Below are positions 17,188-25,798 of a DNA stretch of 64,000 nt, piece by piece. A model generated the notes under the pieces. That model made no database searches, was not told the DNA's origin, and saw only the letters and a list, made by a program, of their open reading frames with translations. The stretch comes from Eubacterium_U album (lineage in GTDB: Bacteria; Bacillota; Clostridia; Lachnospirales; Lachnospiraceae), in assembly GCF_025336545.1 (NCBI RefSeq), contig NZ_JAODBU010000002.1:186001-250000 (forward strand). The letters are read 5' to 3'. Numbering within the stretch: the first letter of the stretch is position 1; every line of letters starts with the position of its first letter. A program made the translations under genes and the position numbers.

Positions 17188-18498
17188 ATGGAGAAACAAA
17201 GACGAGCAAACGGAGAAGGCTCTTGGAGTAGAAAAAATATTAATGGCTATGAATATTTTGTATATTCTAAGTCTTATTCAACGGGAAGACATCAATTTTA
17301 TGGCTCCACTAAAAAGGATGCATTAGATAAGTGTAAAAAATACGAACTGGAAAAAAGGGAAATAATCTCAAAAGACATTCAAAAATTGGATTTTTATACA
17401 TATTCTTCTATGTGGTTATTTAATTGGAAATCTGAAAAAATAAAAAGTAAAACAAAAGATTCATATTATATATGTATAGAAACAAAAATCAAAAATTCAA
17501 AATTAGGAAATTTGCAGATTTCTTATATAAATAAGATGTCTAACGAAATTTTTTCTGATATTGTGAATAAATTTTTATTTGATATAGCAGCTAAATATAG
17601 TTTAAGTTATGTTACTTTAGCAAAAAATGTTTTATATCAAATAATCAGTTATGGCATTACTAAAAAAGATATTGTTCCAACTGCATTTCCCATCTTTGCA
17701 ACCATAACAGAAGATAATGTTAAATCAAAGATTAAAAAACAAACTGTTTTGAATTATAAGCAAATTGAAATCTTGTGGGAAACATATAAAAGCTGTGATA
17801 ATTATACAAATAAAGATTCAAATTCCGCATATGGAATATGTTACTCAGTATATGTTTTCATTTGCTATACAGGATTAAGATACGGAGAAGTTTCAGGGCT
17901 AAAATGGAAAAATGTTAACATTGAAAAAGGTTATATAAACATAGTAGAACAAAGCGTTTTTCATTACGATTACGATAATGACAAAAGGCAAAGAGTAAAA
18001 AAAGTTGTAGAAAACGGTTCTCCAAAAAGTAAAACAAGCATAAGGACAATCCCCCTTCATAAAAGAGCATTGGAAGTTCTTTTAAATATGGAAAAAATAT
18101 ATCCTCAAAATGTTAAAGCCAACAATTTTGTTTTCTCTTATAATGGAAAAGACCCCGTAACTAATGGTGTTTTAAACTATCAATTAAAGCTACTATGCAA
18201 AACATTGAATTTTCCGGAGATTTCTGTTCATAAGTTGCGTAGTTCTTTTGCTTCAGTAATCATTAATGAAGATTCAGAGAAGGCTTTGTCCGTGAGCAAG
18301 TTATTGGGACATAGCTCCATAGATATAACTCTAAAAAAATATTATAAAATATCAGATGAAAAGAGTCGTAAAGCCATTAGCATCTTAGATAAAATTGGGA
18401 ATTCCGCATCAAACAACATTGAAAATGTGAACTCAGATAAAGTAAAAATATCATATAGTACTTCTACTAATCCTTTTTTAAGAGGACTAAAAAAATAA
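17188..18498 (+). CDS. int: Tyrosine recombinase (integrase)
   Basis: This site-specific recombinase would insert and excise the element. The N-terminal 60 residues resemble the arm-binding domain of Tn916-type integrases (GEGSWSRKNINGYEYF). A core-binding helical domain follows, then the catalytic domain with Arg in TGLRYGE, Lys in PKSKTS, HKLR (His-x-x-Arg), LLGHSS and the Tyr in LKKYY. All catalytic positions are present, so it looks active. The ATG has an ideal ATAGGAGGA site. It is one of two element genes on the plus strand and converges on the excisionase-like gene, which marks the left end of the element. Confidence 0.93.
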   Translation: MEKQRRANGEGSWSRKNINGYEYFVYSKSYSTGRHQFYGSTKKDALDKCKKYELEKREIISKDIQKLDFYTYSSMWLFNWKSEKIKSKTKDSYYICIETKIKNSKLGNLQISYINKMSNEIFSDIVNKFLFDIAAKYSLSYVTLAKNVLYQIISYGITKKDIVPTAFPIFATITEDNVKSKIKKQTVLNYKQIEILWETYKSCDNYTNKDSNSAYGICYSVYVFICYTGLRYGEVSGLKWKNVNIEKGYINIVEQSVFHYDYDNDKRQRVKKVVENGSPKSKTSIRTIPLHKRALEVLLNMEKIYPQNVKANNFVFSYNGKDPVTNGVLNYQLKLLCKTLNFPEISVHKLRSSFASVIINEDSEKALSVSKLLGHSSIDITLKKYYKISDEKSRKAISILDKIGNSASNNIENVNSDKVKISYSTSTNPFLRGLKK

Positions 18499-18526
18499 GA
18501 AAGAAGCCGTTGGCTTCTTTCTTATT
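18499..18526. terminator. Bidirectional terminator between integrase and excisionase-like gene
   Basis: AAGAAAGAAGCC / GGCTTCTTTCTT forms a perfect 12-bp stem with a 3-base loop between two convergent genes. Confidence 0.85.
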
Positions 18527-18736
18527 TTATAATATGATTTCTGTTCCATACGCTTTCTTTAACCACTTTTTATATTCTGATTCGGGAATTAACCATTTCC
18601 GTCCAATTCTTAATGACGGAAAAGAATTCATTTCCACTAATTTATACGCAGTGGTATTTGAAATATGTAAATGCTCCATTATATCTTCAATTGTCAACAT
18701 TTTGTCTAGTTGAGATGTCTTTTTATTATCGTCCAT
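18527..18736 (-). CDS. Excisionase-like / helix-turn-helix DNA-binding protein
   Basis: A 69-residue protein with a MerR/excisionase-type winged helix: LTIEDIMEHLHISNTTAYKLV, then FPSLRIGRKWLIPESEYKKWL. Proteins of this size beside an integrase usually act as Xis, bending DNA at the attachment site to favour excision. I chose ATG 18736 because AAGGAGC precedes it; an upstream in-frame ATG (18754) has no site. A function as a plain transcription factor is also possible. Confidence 0.8.
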   Translation of the reverse strand: MDDNKKTSQLDKMLTIEDIMEHLHISNTTAYKLVEMNSFPSLRIGRKWLIPESEYKKWLKKAYGTEIIL

Positions 18737-18755
18737 AAAATTGCTCCTTATCATG

Positions 18756-19604
18756 TTAGTTAAATAATTTAATTATGCCTGTCACGCCTTTAATTTTGAC
18801 CGTTCTAGCAATCAAAAGGACTAAAGTCATAGTTGATGCACCCATTATTATGATTTGTCCTAAATCGCTAAAAATAAGTTCTTTCACAGAACCATTAACG
18901 GAACATATGTAATTTAAAATTAATGACGTAACATTTGCTGAGGAATGTACTATAATTGATGCTTTTAGGTTTCCAAACGTTTCATAAATCACAACGGAAA
19001 CAATACCAAGAACCATTGCATTTAAACATTGTCTTAAATCAAAATGGAAAATACCGAACGCAACAGCGGAACCAAATAATGCATATTGAATTTTGAACTT
19101 TTTCTTCATGTTTTCATAAATAAGTCCCCTGAACACTATTTCCTCTATAGCAGGTATGAATGTAGCTGTACCAATCAGTTCCAGAGGTATTCTACTCATA
19201 CTCATTGAAGTTTCTACTATTTGTTGATTATTACCTGTTATAAGGTCAGTAAAAATGTTTCCTGTCAGTATCGTTGCCATTCCTATTATTATAAGTAATA
19301 AGTAATCTTTGTGGTTTAACTTCTTAAGCATTTTTTTTAATGAAATACTTTTGTTCTTTCTTACTAAAACTAAATAAGTAATGATTGCTGCAATAATTGT
19401 AGGTATCATTATGTTTCTATTAAGAATACTTATAGAACGTTTAGCAATTTCCAAAAATTTATTTCCACCTGAATTATTAAAAGTTTCATATATGTTTATT
19501 CCAACAAAAAACAAATATTGTGAAACAAACTGAATTATGACATATATAATTGCAGGCGATAAAATTAATGCCAATGTTTTTATATTCTTTAATTGCCTTT
19601 CCAT
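18756..19604 (-). CDS. CPBP (CAAX/Abi) family intramembrane protease
   Basis: This 282-residue polytopic membrane protein has about eight hydrophobic segments. It carries the CPBP motifs: EEIVFRGLIYE (the paired Glu and Arg), FGIFHFD (His) and IIVHSSANVT (His and Asn). Members process prenylated proteins or, in bacteria, provide bacteriocin immunity or abortive infection. It lies between the pilus genes and the excisionase-like gene on the same strand, so it may act on the pilus pathway or give immunity. The substrate is unknown. Confidence 0.85.
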   Translation of the reverse strand: MERQLKNIKTLALILSPAIIYVIIQFVSQYLFFVGINIYETFNNSGGNKFLEIAKRSISILNRNIMIPTIIAAIITYLVLVRKNKSISLKKMLKKLNHKDYLLLIIIGMATILTGNIFTDLITGNNQQIVETSMSMSRIPLELIGTATFIPAIEEIVFRGLIYENMKKKFKIQYALFGSAVAFGIFHFDLRQCLNAMVLGIVSVVIYETFGNLKASIIVHSSANVTSLILNYICSVNGSVKELIFSDLGQIIIMGASTMTLVLLIARTVKIKGVTGIIKLFN

Positions 19605-19614
19605 GTTCTTCTCC

Positions 19615-20469
19615 TTATCTTAAGAAAATAATGTCCTTGAACAATCTTGAACGTTCAGCGTATGTCGGTGCAACAGTTACGTTTTTAACTGAATTATCAA
19701 CGTATATGTCTATGAGATTGTTACAATCTGAAAAAGCGTAAGCCCCAACTGATTGAACTGAATTAGGTATTGTAACATCTTTTAGACTGTTGCAGTTTGA
19801 AAATGCGTATGCTCCTATAGAAGTAATTTTATCTCCTAAATTTACATATTTTAAATTTTCTAACCCATAAAAGAAATATTTTGGAATTTCTGTTATATCC
19901 GCATCAATTCTTATTGATGTAATATCGTTTTCAACTCCCTCATTACTCCATGCATTATCACTTGCAGAATACTCATCACTAAGTACGCCACTACCTTCGA
20001 TTAATGTATAACCATCTGCAAAGACCTCTGCGGTAACACCTGAGCTTATGCTTATTGTTTTAACTACATTTCCATGTTTTTCATTTAGTGACGCTGTTGT
20101 TTTAGGATAATTACCCCCTACGCTTGCATAAGCATCTATTTTGGCTTCCTGTGTTGAATCTTGTTTAGATAGTACATCAAATATAGGTGTGTTAACCACA
20201 TATGTAAGCACAATATGATAGCTTGTCTTATCTTCATAACCGCTTACGGGAGTTATGATTATCTGATATTGGTCGCTTTCATTGGTCTTTGCTATTATGT
20301 CATCAACTACATTGTCATCAAGCCCTGAGTTTTCTATTTTTTCAACAACTGATTGTGTATATTGTTTTGCAGTGCTAATTTGCATGTTAACGAGCAATAA
20401 CTGAAGACAACAAAATGATAACAACATTACAAATATTGTTCCAAGAAACGCTTCGAATAACTGTTTCAT
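19615..20469 (-). CDS. Pseudopilin-like protein with BspA-type leucine-rich repeats
   Basis: The first 30 residues are a hydrophobic helix resembling a TadE/minor-pilin anchor (FLGTIFVMLLSFCCLQLLL). Residues 35-165 are of unknown fold. Residues about 195-265 contain BspA-like leucine-rich repeats, with the recurring pattern ITSIGAYAFSNCNSLKDVTI. The gene lies at the end of the Tad-like operon. A pilin-like anchor joined to a recognition domain would suit a tip adhesin of the pilus. This is inference; the repeat assignment is firm. Confidence 0.72.
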   Translation of the reverse strand: MKQLFEAFLGTIFVMLLSFCCLQLLLVNMQISTAKQYTQSVVEKIENSGLDDNVVDDIIAKTNESDQYQIIITPVSGYEDKTSYHIVLTYVVNTPIFDVLSKQDSTQEAKIDAYASVGGNYPKTTASLNEKHGNVVKTISISSGVTAEVFADGYTLIEGSGVLSDEYSASDNAWSNEGVENDITSIRIDADITEIPKYFFYGLENLKYVNLGDKITSIGAYAFSNCNSLKDVTIPNSVQSVGAYAFSDCNNLIDIYVDNSVKNVTVAPTYAERSRLFKDIIFLR

Positions 20470-20487
20470 GTGTACCTCCTTTTGTTC

Positions 20488-20589
20488 TTACATTAATGCC
20501 ATGTATGTTTGTACGAAAAACTGAATTATTTTTACAAACAATGCTGCCGTTATTATTACTGCCGTAAATTCATATATTAGATTATCCAT
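20488..20589 (-). CDS. Small membrane protein in the pilus operon
   Basis: A 33-residue ORF (MDNLIYEFTAVIITAALF... VQTYMALM) that is almost entirely one hydrophobic helix. It has GAGGGAATTAT before its ATG and sits between two pilus genes with no gap in the operon. It resembles the very short pilin subunits of Tad-like systems but is too short to assign. Confidence 0.6.
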   Translation of the reverse strand: MDNLIYEFTAVIITAALFVKIIQFFVQTYMALM

Positions 20590-20605
20590 ATAATTCCCTC
20601 ACTTT

Positions 20606-21031
20606 CTAATCTTCAGGAACAACAATCACCAAGTTGGCAGAACTTTTTCCTTCACTGTTTTTTGCAACAATATTGATGTTATAACTGCCTTCTCTGTCAC
20701 TGTTAACTTCACCATATACATCTACCTGTGACGCTCCGCTTATATTTATCAGACCATTATCCTGCAAACTTCTAACTATATTATTTTCAGTGTCATAACC
20801 ACGGGAATGTTTTGTTATGACAATCATCTGCTTATCATAGTCAATCTCCGGGACTTCATCCGATTCGTCTGGTTTTGAACTATAAGAAAATGTCTTTGTA
20901 ACTTTACTCATCTGAGCTACTTGAAATCCTCTAATGGCTAAACATGAGCCGTAAATTAATAATCCTAAAGCAACAACAGTTGTTATTGCATAAAAGATTA
21001 TCTCTCCGTATCTTTTCAAAAGTTGAACCAA
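20606..21031 (-). CDS. Membrane-anchored protein of the Tad-like operon
   Basis: A 141-residue protein with a membrane segment at about 12-35 and an extracellular domain of about 100 residues rich in beta-strand propensity (SYNINIVAKNSEGKSSANLVI, an Ig-like ending). It lies 2 bp from the next gene. Topology and position fit a minor pilin or pilus-assembly factor; no family is recognised. Confidence 0.65.
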   Translation of the reverse strand: MVQLLKRYGEIIFYAITTVVALGLLIYGSCLAIRGFQVAQMSKVTKTFSYSSKPDESDEVPEIDYDKQMIVITKHSRGYDTENNIVRSLQDNGLINISGASQVDVYGEVNSDREGSYNINIVAKNSEGKSSANLVIVVPED

Positions 21032-21032
21032 A

Positions 21033-21203
21033 TTAATCGCCTCCTTCTTGTGTTGTAATTTCTACTGCTCCTATTCCTCCACTTAAGGCGTTTTTATTCA
21101 TTCCACTCATACCTGCCATGAATGCCAAAAATAATACAACTGAAATCATAATCATTATTGCTGTGAAACATGTTCTTCCATGTTCTCTAAGAATTTCGTC
21201 CAT
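21033..21203 (-). CDS. Small single-span membrane protein of the Tad-like operon
   Basis: A 56-residue protein: a short charged N terminus (MDEILREHGR), one long hydrophobic helix (CFTAIMIMISVVLFLAFMAG) and a Gly-rich tail. The ATG at 21203 has AGGGAGAG at good spacing; the ORF could be extended upstream but lacks a site. The N-terminal type III-like segment suggests a pilin-like subunit. It overlaps the preceding gene by 17 bp. Confidence 0.65.
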   Translation of the reverse strand: MDEILREHGRTCFTAIMIMISVVLFLAFMAGMSGMNKNALSGGIGAVEITTQEGGD

Positions 21204-21486
21204 AAAAATCACTCTCCCTAAAATCCGTCCCCCATAATATCCAAGAAAAATAAACAAAATAGGATGAAATGTAGGCACATGCCTTTGATTCTATTAGTTC
21301 CTTTTCACTAGGGATTTCAGTATCTTCATCCCATCCACAATTAAGTTTGAAGTCTTCATAATCTTTATAAACTTCAATGCATTTAAACACCTTTTCTGCT
21401 TCTCTTTTTCGTAAATTTCCAAGATTAAATGCATATGAAAGTTTTTCTGCTGTAATTGATGCCGGAATAAATTTTCTATTGTTCAT
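21187..21486 (-). CDS. Hypothetical protein of the Tad-like operon
   Basis: A 99-residue soluble protein with Lys- and Glu-rich helices (LRKREAEKVFKCIEVYKDYEDF) and an aromatic C terminus. The ATG follows AAAGGAGAC. It lies 15 bp after the TadB/C-like gene and overlaps the next small gene. No family recognised. Confidence 0.6.
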   Translation of the reverse strand: MNNRKFIPASITAEKLSYAFNLGNLRKREAEKVFKCIEVYKDYEDFKLNCGWDEDTEIPSEKELIESKACAYISSYFVYFSWILWGTDFRESDFYGRNS

Positions 21487-21501
21487 GTATTTTAGTCTCC
21501 T

Positions 21502-23109
21502 TTATAGTGAAATATTTATTGTATTCATAATTCCTAAAAATTCTTGTATCATCAAGAACATATCAACCAATAACTTAATCATTGATATAAGCATCGGAAT
21601 TGCTACTACATATCCAATCATAGACAATGCGTCTTCAGCTCTAAGTTCATCTCCCTTTTGTACAAGAATATTATTTCTTTCAATTAATGAGTTAATCTGT
21701 TTTTCTGCATCCTCTTTTCCTAAATGATTAATGCTGTAGAACATTTTTGTAGCAGATTTAAGTTGTGGTACATCATAATCTTTAAGGAAGTTATTCCACG
21801 GTCCAATATCGTCAGGGTCTTCCTGAAATTCGTTTATTAGCTGCTGAATGGCAGGCTTTAGTACGGTTGGTGCTTTATCAAATGAATTAATAATTGCAAC
21901 CTGAACTGTTGATGTTTGAAGTGAAATTGCTACATCTCTAAGCCAAGAAGGAAATACTTTCTGTATATCGCTTTCAAGTCTTTTCTTTGCCAATTTGTAT
22001 TTTCTCTTTGGCATTGTTGCATAAGCAAATGAAATAATTAAAAAGCAATATGACATATTTTTTGCTTTTGGAATAAGGAAGAAACAAACTGCTGCAATGA
22101 TTAAAAATATTACCACGAATACAAGATTACCCATTAATTCTCTCTTATAATCGAAGTATGTATAATATCTGTAATCCTTAATTATTTCCTTATCACTTCG
22201 TATTCCACCGTTATCAAGCCACGAACCTGTAAGTTTTGTCTGCGAAACCGTGTATATGATTGCCATTAGAATCAAAAACACTAATGACACAACCTGATAT
22301 GTGACTCTTCCGGTTATTGAAAATTCATCAGGAATGAAATGTGTAAGAATACCACACATGAAAAGTGCCATACCGATTGCAAGAATAATCTTTCCTTTTA
22401 CACCATTACGTTTATTCTGGTATACGTAAGTTCTTTCAACCCATGCTTGAACATCTTGTAATAATACATGAATTGATGAATCATATTCTCCACCTTCACT
22501 TTCTACTTTGACAAGAAATTCATGCAAGTTTTTCATTTTGTCACAACCATATTCTTCTTCTATGATTGCAAATGCATCTTCATACAAATTTTCTGAATCT
22601 GATGAATCTATGAATTCTATTGCTTTATCGACTTTTTCTTTAATTTTACGACTTTCAAGGAGCTGTGATGTATCTAGTAAGGCTTCACGGATTTTGGGTC
22701 TTTTCATAAATGAATAAATCATCTGTTCAAGATAATCACCAACATCTGCAAATTTTTGCTGTTCATATAAAAATCTGAACTGAGCTTTAACCATTGCAGG
22801 GGCTAACAGCGCACCTGCGAGTGCTAATACTATGTAACAAGGAATTTTCAGCTTATACATATATGCTGCAAATCCTAATATTGCGTAAACAAATAGCAAC
22901 TGTTTAAAGAAATCTTTAATCGAATACTTGAATCCGTATGCTTCAACCTGTCTTCTTAACGCTCCGAGTGAGAAATAACTTTCTTTCTTTTTTTTCTTTG
23001 AGGCTTTTTGAGAGTTATTATTTCCATCATTTGCTTTAACAGTTGTATCATTGTTTTCCGCTGAAACATCTTCCTCTATTTTAGTGTTATCTACATTGTT
23101 TTCAGCCAT
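21502..23109 (-). CDS. Type II secretion F-domain protein (TadB/TadC-like pilus platform)
   Basis: A 535-residue membrane protein. A disordered Asn/Lys-rich N terminus (about 1-45) precedes two hydrophobic segments, a helical T2SF-type domain (residues 110-230), four further membrane segments and a C-terminal helical region. Together with the adjacent ATPase this is the inner-membrane platform of a Tad/type IV-like pilus. The gene follows the ATPase by 18 bp. In most Tad loci TadB and TadC are separate proteins of about 300 residues, so this one may represent a fusion. Confidence 0.78.
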   Translation of the reverse strand: MAENNVDNTKIEEDVSAENNDTTVKANDGNNNSQKASKKKKKESYFSLGALRRQVEAYGFKYSIKDFFKQLLFVYAILGFAAYMYKLKIPCYIVLALAGALLAPAMVKAQFRFLYEQQKFADVGDYLEQMIYSFMKRPKIREALLDTSQLLESRKIKEKVDKAIEFIDSSDSENLYEDAFAIIEEEYGCDKMKNLHEFLVKVESEGGEYDSSIHVLLQDVQAWVERTYVYQNKRNGVKGKIILAIGMALFMCGILTHFIPDEFSITGRVTYQVVSLVFLILMAIIYTVSQTKLTGSWLDNGGIRSDKEIIKDYRYYTYFDYKRELMGNLVFVVIFLIIAAVCFFLIPKAKNMSYCFLIISFAYATMPKRKYKLAKKRLESDIQKVFPSWLRDVAISLQTSTVQVAIINSFDKAPTVLKPAIQQLINEFQEDPDDIGPWNNFLKDYDVPQLKSATKMFYSINHLGKEDAEKQINSLIERNNILVQKGDELRAEDALSMIGYVVAIPMLISMIKLLVDMFLMIQEFLGIMNTINISL

Positions 23110-23127
23110 AGTGTCCTCCTTCTTCTA

Positions 23128-24204
23128 TTATTTTTCTTTATCCTGTTTTGGATTAATCACGTTTAATTCATAATCCTCAAAAGTTCTTTTGAATGGGTCT
23201 TTAATTCCTGCCATTTTGAATTTTCGTAAAATGTCTTCAGGAAGATTGTTCGTTACAAAATTTCCTTCCTCATAAAACATTACAGTCTTATTCTCGTCAG
23301 TAATGATGTCGTGAACAAGAAAACCTACCTGTGATATTCTTCTTTTAATTTTTCCTGAGTTGTTTACGTCTGATTTAATTTGAATTGCAATATCTATGCA
23401 GTTATATACGTCATTAACATTGACTGCCTTAGACATATTTCTCATTCGGTCTGCTACTTTACGCACATCATCAGTATGTAATGTTGTGATACAGTGAGTA
23501 CCTGTAATCATTGACTTAATTAACTCTTCAACTTCGACTGAACGTGCCTCTGAAAGTAATACCCAAGTAGGCAACTGTCTAAGACATAACTTAATTGCTC
23601 TGTCATAACTGAGCGTTGAGCCGACTTTCATTTCAACGCAGTCTTTACCGGGATTAATCTCTCTATATCTGATTTCGAGGTTATCTTCTATTGTCATCAC
23701 CTTTTCCCAAGGTGGAATAAACGTGGTTAAATACTTTAAAAATTCAGTTTTTCCGGTGCCTGGCAATCCACATATAATTACATTCATTTCTGCCTTAATT
23801 GCATTGGAAAGAAATGCTTCAAGACCTTCAGAGCAATAATTATCTTCCTTTATTTTTTCAAGGGTAATTCTTCGTTTTGGCGGGGTCTTTCTTATTGATA
23901 CTGAATATCCCGTATTTGTAACTGACGGATGTATAAACGATACTCTTAACGTATCTGTTTCCGCTTCCAAAAACGGAGTATATTTATTAAACTGTTCGTT
24001 CATTAAATTTGATAGTTTGGTTGAAAACTGCGTCACAAATTTTTGGTCTATATCAACATCAACTTTATACCTTCCGTTATTTAAATCATCTATCCAAACT
24101 CCTTCCCCGTTATAATTGATGTCTGTCACATCATCGTCTTTTATATAAGGGAGTAATGGACCGTACATTTCATCTGCGATTTTAAGTTTTGAGTCGTTAT
24201 CCAT
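23128..24204 (-). CDS. TadA/CpaF-like secretion ATPase
   Basis: A 358-residue hexameric-type ATPase of the VirB11/GspE superfamily. The N-terminal domain contains DVTDINYNGEGVWIDD, Walker A is GLPGTGKTEFL (about residues 146-156), and there is an Asp/Glu box (MTIEDNLEI). Walker B has changed to WVLLSEAR, and the His box is TTLHTDD. It powers pilus assembly or secretion with the neighbouring platform protein. The gene starts 100 bp downstream of the pilin gene, with a terminator-like hairpin in between, which is expected to make the pilin more abundant than the machinery. Confidence 0.88.
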   Translation of the reverse strand: MDNDSKLKIADEMYGPLLPYIKDDDVTDINYNGEGVWIDDLNNGRYKVDVDIDQKFVTQFSTKLSNLMNEQFNKYTPFLEAETDTLRVSFIHPSVTNTGYSVSIRKTPPKRRITLEKIKEDNYCSEGLEAFLSNAIKAEMNVIICGLPGTGKTEFLKYLTTFIPPWEKVMTIEDNLEIRYREINPGKDCVEMKVGSTLSYDRAIKLCLRQLPTWVLLSEARSVEVEELIKSMITGTHCITTLHTDDVRKVADRMRNMSKAVNVNDVYNCIDIAIQIKSDVNNSGKIKRRISQVGFLVHDIITDENKTVMFYEEGNFVTNNLPEDILRKFKMAGIKDPFKRTFEDYELNVINPKQDKEK

Positions 24205-24241
24205 TTATGTTCTGATACTCCTTTCCTTGTGATGAAATATA

Positions 24242-24281
24242 AAAGCCCCACGGTTTCAATTTCCGTGAGGCTTTTATTTAA
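24242..24281 (-). terminator. Hairpin between pilin and secretion ATPase
   Basis: AAAGCCTCACGG / CCGTGGGGCTTTT forms a stem with a T-rich end on the minus strand. It probably sets the expression ratio within the operon by partial termination. Confidence 0.75.
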
Positions 24282-24305
24282 TAAACTTTAACTAAACTGC
24301 AACTC

Positions 24306-24488
24306 TTATTTGAATGTAGGAAGTTGAATAGTATCCATATATCCAGTAGTTGTAGTTGTGAATGAAGTTACGATTGTTGTGATTGCTGTTGAAATAGCCT
24401 GACCAACTGGTGTAGCAATAAGAATCAACATAACGATACAAATGATAGCAAAGATTGCTAAACCATATTCTTCAAGAAAACTCTTCAT
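24306..24488 (-). CDS. Flp-like major pilin candidate
   Basis: A 60-residue protein with a short N terminus and one hydrophobic helix directly preceded by EEYGLAIFAI, which resembles the Flp pilin processing and assembly region (Glu near a Tyr before the helix). The tail is Thr-rich. It stands first in the Tad-like operon with a strong AAGGAGGATG site and its own P2-type promoter. A prepilin peptidase was not found nearby. Confidence 0.65.
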   Translation of the reverse strand: MKSFLEEYGLAIFAIICIVMLILIATPVGQAISTAITTIVTSFTTTTTGYMDTIQLPTFK

Positions 24489-24642
24489 AGGTTACATCCT
24501 CCTTTTGAAAATTTATTTATGTAAACATTCCCTGTATTGGGTGAGGAATGATACATTTGTTGCTGCCATTTGGCAGCTCAATCTGATTTATAAATACAAG
24601 TAAAAACAATTGACTAAGTTGTTTACCTTGCTTACACCGCAT

Positions 24643-24712
24643 AATGTATAGGGCAAAATACGGCGCTTCAACGACCGTCATAGTGGCGTAAAAGTGGCGT
24701 TTTCAAAACGCC
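24643..24712 (-). promoter_or_regulatory. P2-family promoter of the pilus operon
   Basis: Minus-strand TTGAAG (24666-24671) is followed by CGCCG and, 17 bp on, TACATT (24643-24648). Plus-strand GTGGCG repeats at 24683 and 24694, 11 bp apart, begin 17 bp from the -35. The same geometry occurs at 27126-27182 and 36054-36110. A dyad GGCGTTTTCAAAACGCC adjoins the outer iteron. Confidence 0.7.
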
Positions 24713-24845
24713 ATTTTTGTGTCCGCATTAAATGCTTGTTTTTTGTGCAACCTGTACTAAAAAAGAGTTCTATGAAGTTAATTTTCTTGTGCGTAATTTT
24801 TTTTAAGAATTTTTTTATTTTTTTAATTTTTTTGATTTTGAGCAA

Positions 24846-24885
24846 AAAAAATAGACTTATTCGTATCTGAATAAGTCCATTTTTT
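24846..24885. terminator. Terminator after the PH-domain gene
   Basis: AATGGACTTATTC / GAATAAGTCTATT with long A and T runs on both sides, just after the stop at 24897. Confidence 0.88.
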
Positions 24886-24896
24886 TTAAAATTTTT

Positions 24897-25283
24897 TTAC
24901 ATTGAATACTCTGTATTTCTAACTCTTGCTTCTTTTCTTGCAATCTCAACCTGATGAGATAGAAGATTTCTAACTTTTTCGCTATCTCTGATACTTCCTA
25001 TATTAAGTATCGGAGAATTCTTGTCGGAAGAACGCACTACTACTGTTCCACACGATACCGCTCTTTCAAGTATGCCTTTTCGCAAAGACAAGTCATTAAC
25101 TCTAAACAGCATTACCTCTTCACTTGTATAACGCAATACTCCGCTTTCGACTATAATTCTTTTATTTGTAATCGTATATTTCGTAAAAAAGTCTTTAATT
25201 CCTAAAATTCTACGATAACCCTTCCACAGAGTTTTTTCATCTGCATTAAAATCTTCATCTGTATAGAATACGTCTTCTGCCAT
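24897..25283 (-). CDS. Bacterial PH-domain protein
   Basis: A 128-residue soluble protein of the bacterial pleckstrin-homology (bPH) type. The pattern WKGYRRI...KYTITNKRIIVESG... and the following EVMLFRVNDLSLRKG and LERAVSCGTVVVRSSD segments match the strand order of this fold. Most such domains occur in membrane proteins, but this one is free. It lies 16 bp after a four-span membrane protein, with which it may form a complex. The role is unknown. Confidence 0.78.
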   Translation of the reverse strand: MAEDVFYTDEDFNADEKTLWKGYRRILGIKDFFTKYTITNKRIIVESGVLRYTSEEVMLFRVNDLSLRKGILERAVSCGTVVVRSSDKNSPILNIGSIRDSEKVRNLLSHQVEIARKEARVRNTEYSM

Positions 25284-25299
25284 ACTGTTTCCTTTCTAT

Positions 25300-25773
25300 C
25301 TAAAGAGATGTTTTTGGTCCCAAGTATTCAGAATTATCTAACGCAAGTACAGGATAGAATATTATAGGTAAAAAGATTAATCCAAGAGTAAATAAATCGC
25401 TATGCCCAAAAGCCTTAGATAAACAATGCATAATTATAGCATTAATAGTTAATGCAAATAACAGTATTCCTATGATTGCAAATGGTGCAAACGGAAAAGT
25501 TCCTTCAAAAATATCAGGAAAGAAATACATAATCAAAGTAGGAAGGCAGTTAAAAATAAAAAACATTCCTGCATTCCTATCTGTCATAACGCATTTGCAT
25601 AAAGTGTAATCATTGTATAATGGAATAATCGAATACACTCCTTTAGTATTCATTTTAGTGTAGAGTTTCCATTTACATACGATTAAAAATATACAGACCG
25701 CCAATATAATTAGCAAAAACTTCCACGCACTATCATATATTCTTGTTTCCAAATCTAAATTACTATAATTCAT
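25300..25773 (-). CDS. Four-span membrane protein
   Basis: A 157-residue protein with four hydrophobic segments. Features such as KGVYSIIPLYNDYTLCKC and the C-terminal LGPK resemble the DUF5684 family of small membrane proteins (positions of Pro-Tyr-Asn and Phe-Gly-His are similar), but I cannot confirm that. It is co-transcribed with the PH-domain protein and follows the S1-domain gene by 25 bp. Confidence 0.65.
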   Translation of the reverse strand: MNYSNLDLETRIYDSAWKFLLIILAVCIFLIVCKWKLYTKMNTKGVYSIIPLYNDYTLCKCVMTDRNAGMFFIFNCLPTLIMYFFPDIFEGTFPFAPFAIIGILLFALTINAIIMHCLSKAFGHSDLFTLGLIFLPIIFYPVLALDNSEYLGPKTSL

Positions 25774-25798
25774 CTCTTCTCCTCTCCTGCGTTATCAA

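Larger units (their letters stand above)
24489..24896. other. Regulatory stretch upstream of the pilus operon
   Basis: About 400 bp with no gene. It holds a hairpin GCTGCCA / TGGCAGC (24562-24579), the P2-type promoter (24643-24712) and a terminator (24846-24885). The pilin mRNA would have a leader of about 150 bases. Confidence 0.6.

Noticed and set aside
18605..18620. TAATGACGGA upstream of the excisionase-like gene matches the first ten bases of spacers 7 and 12
   Set aside because: The match stops after ten bases and is at the PAM-distal end of the guide, so it is not a credible target. I found no full-length self-match by eye.
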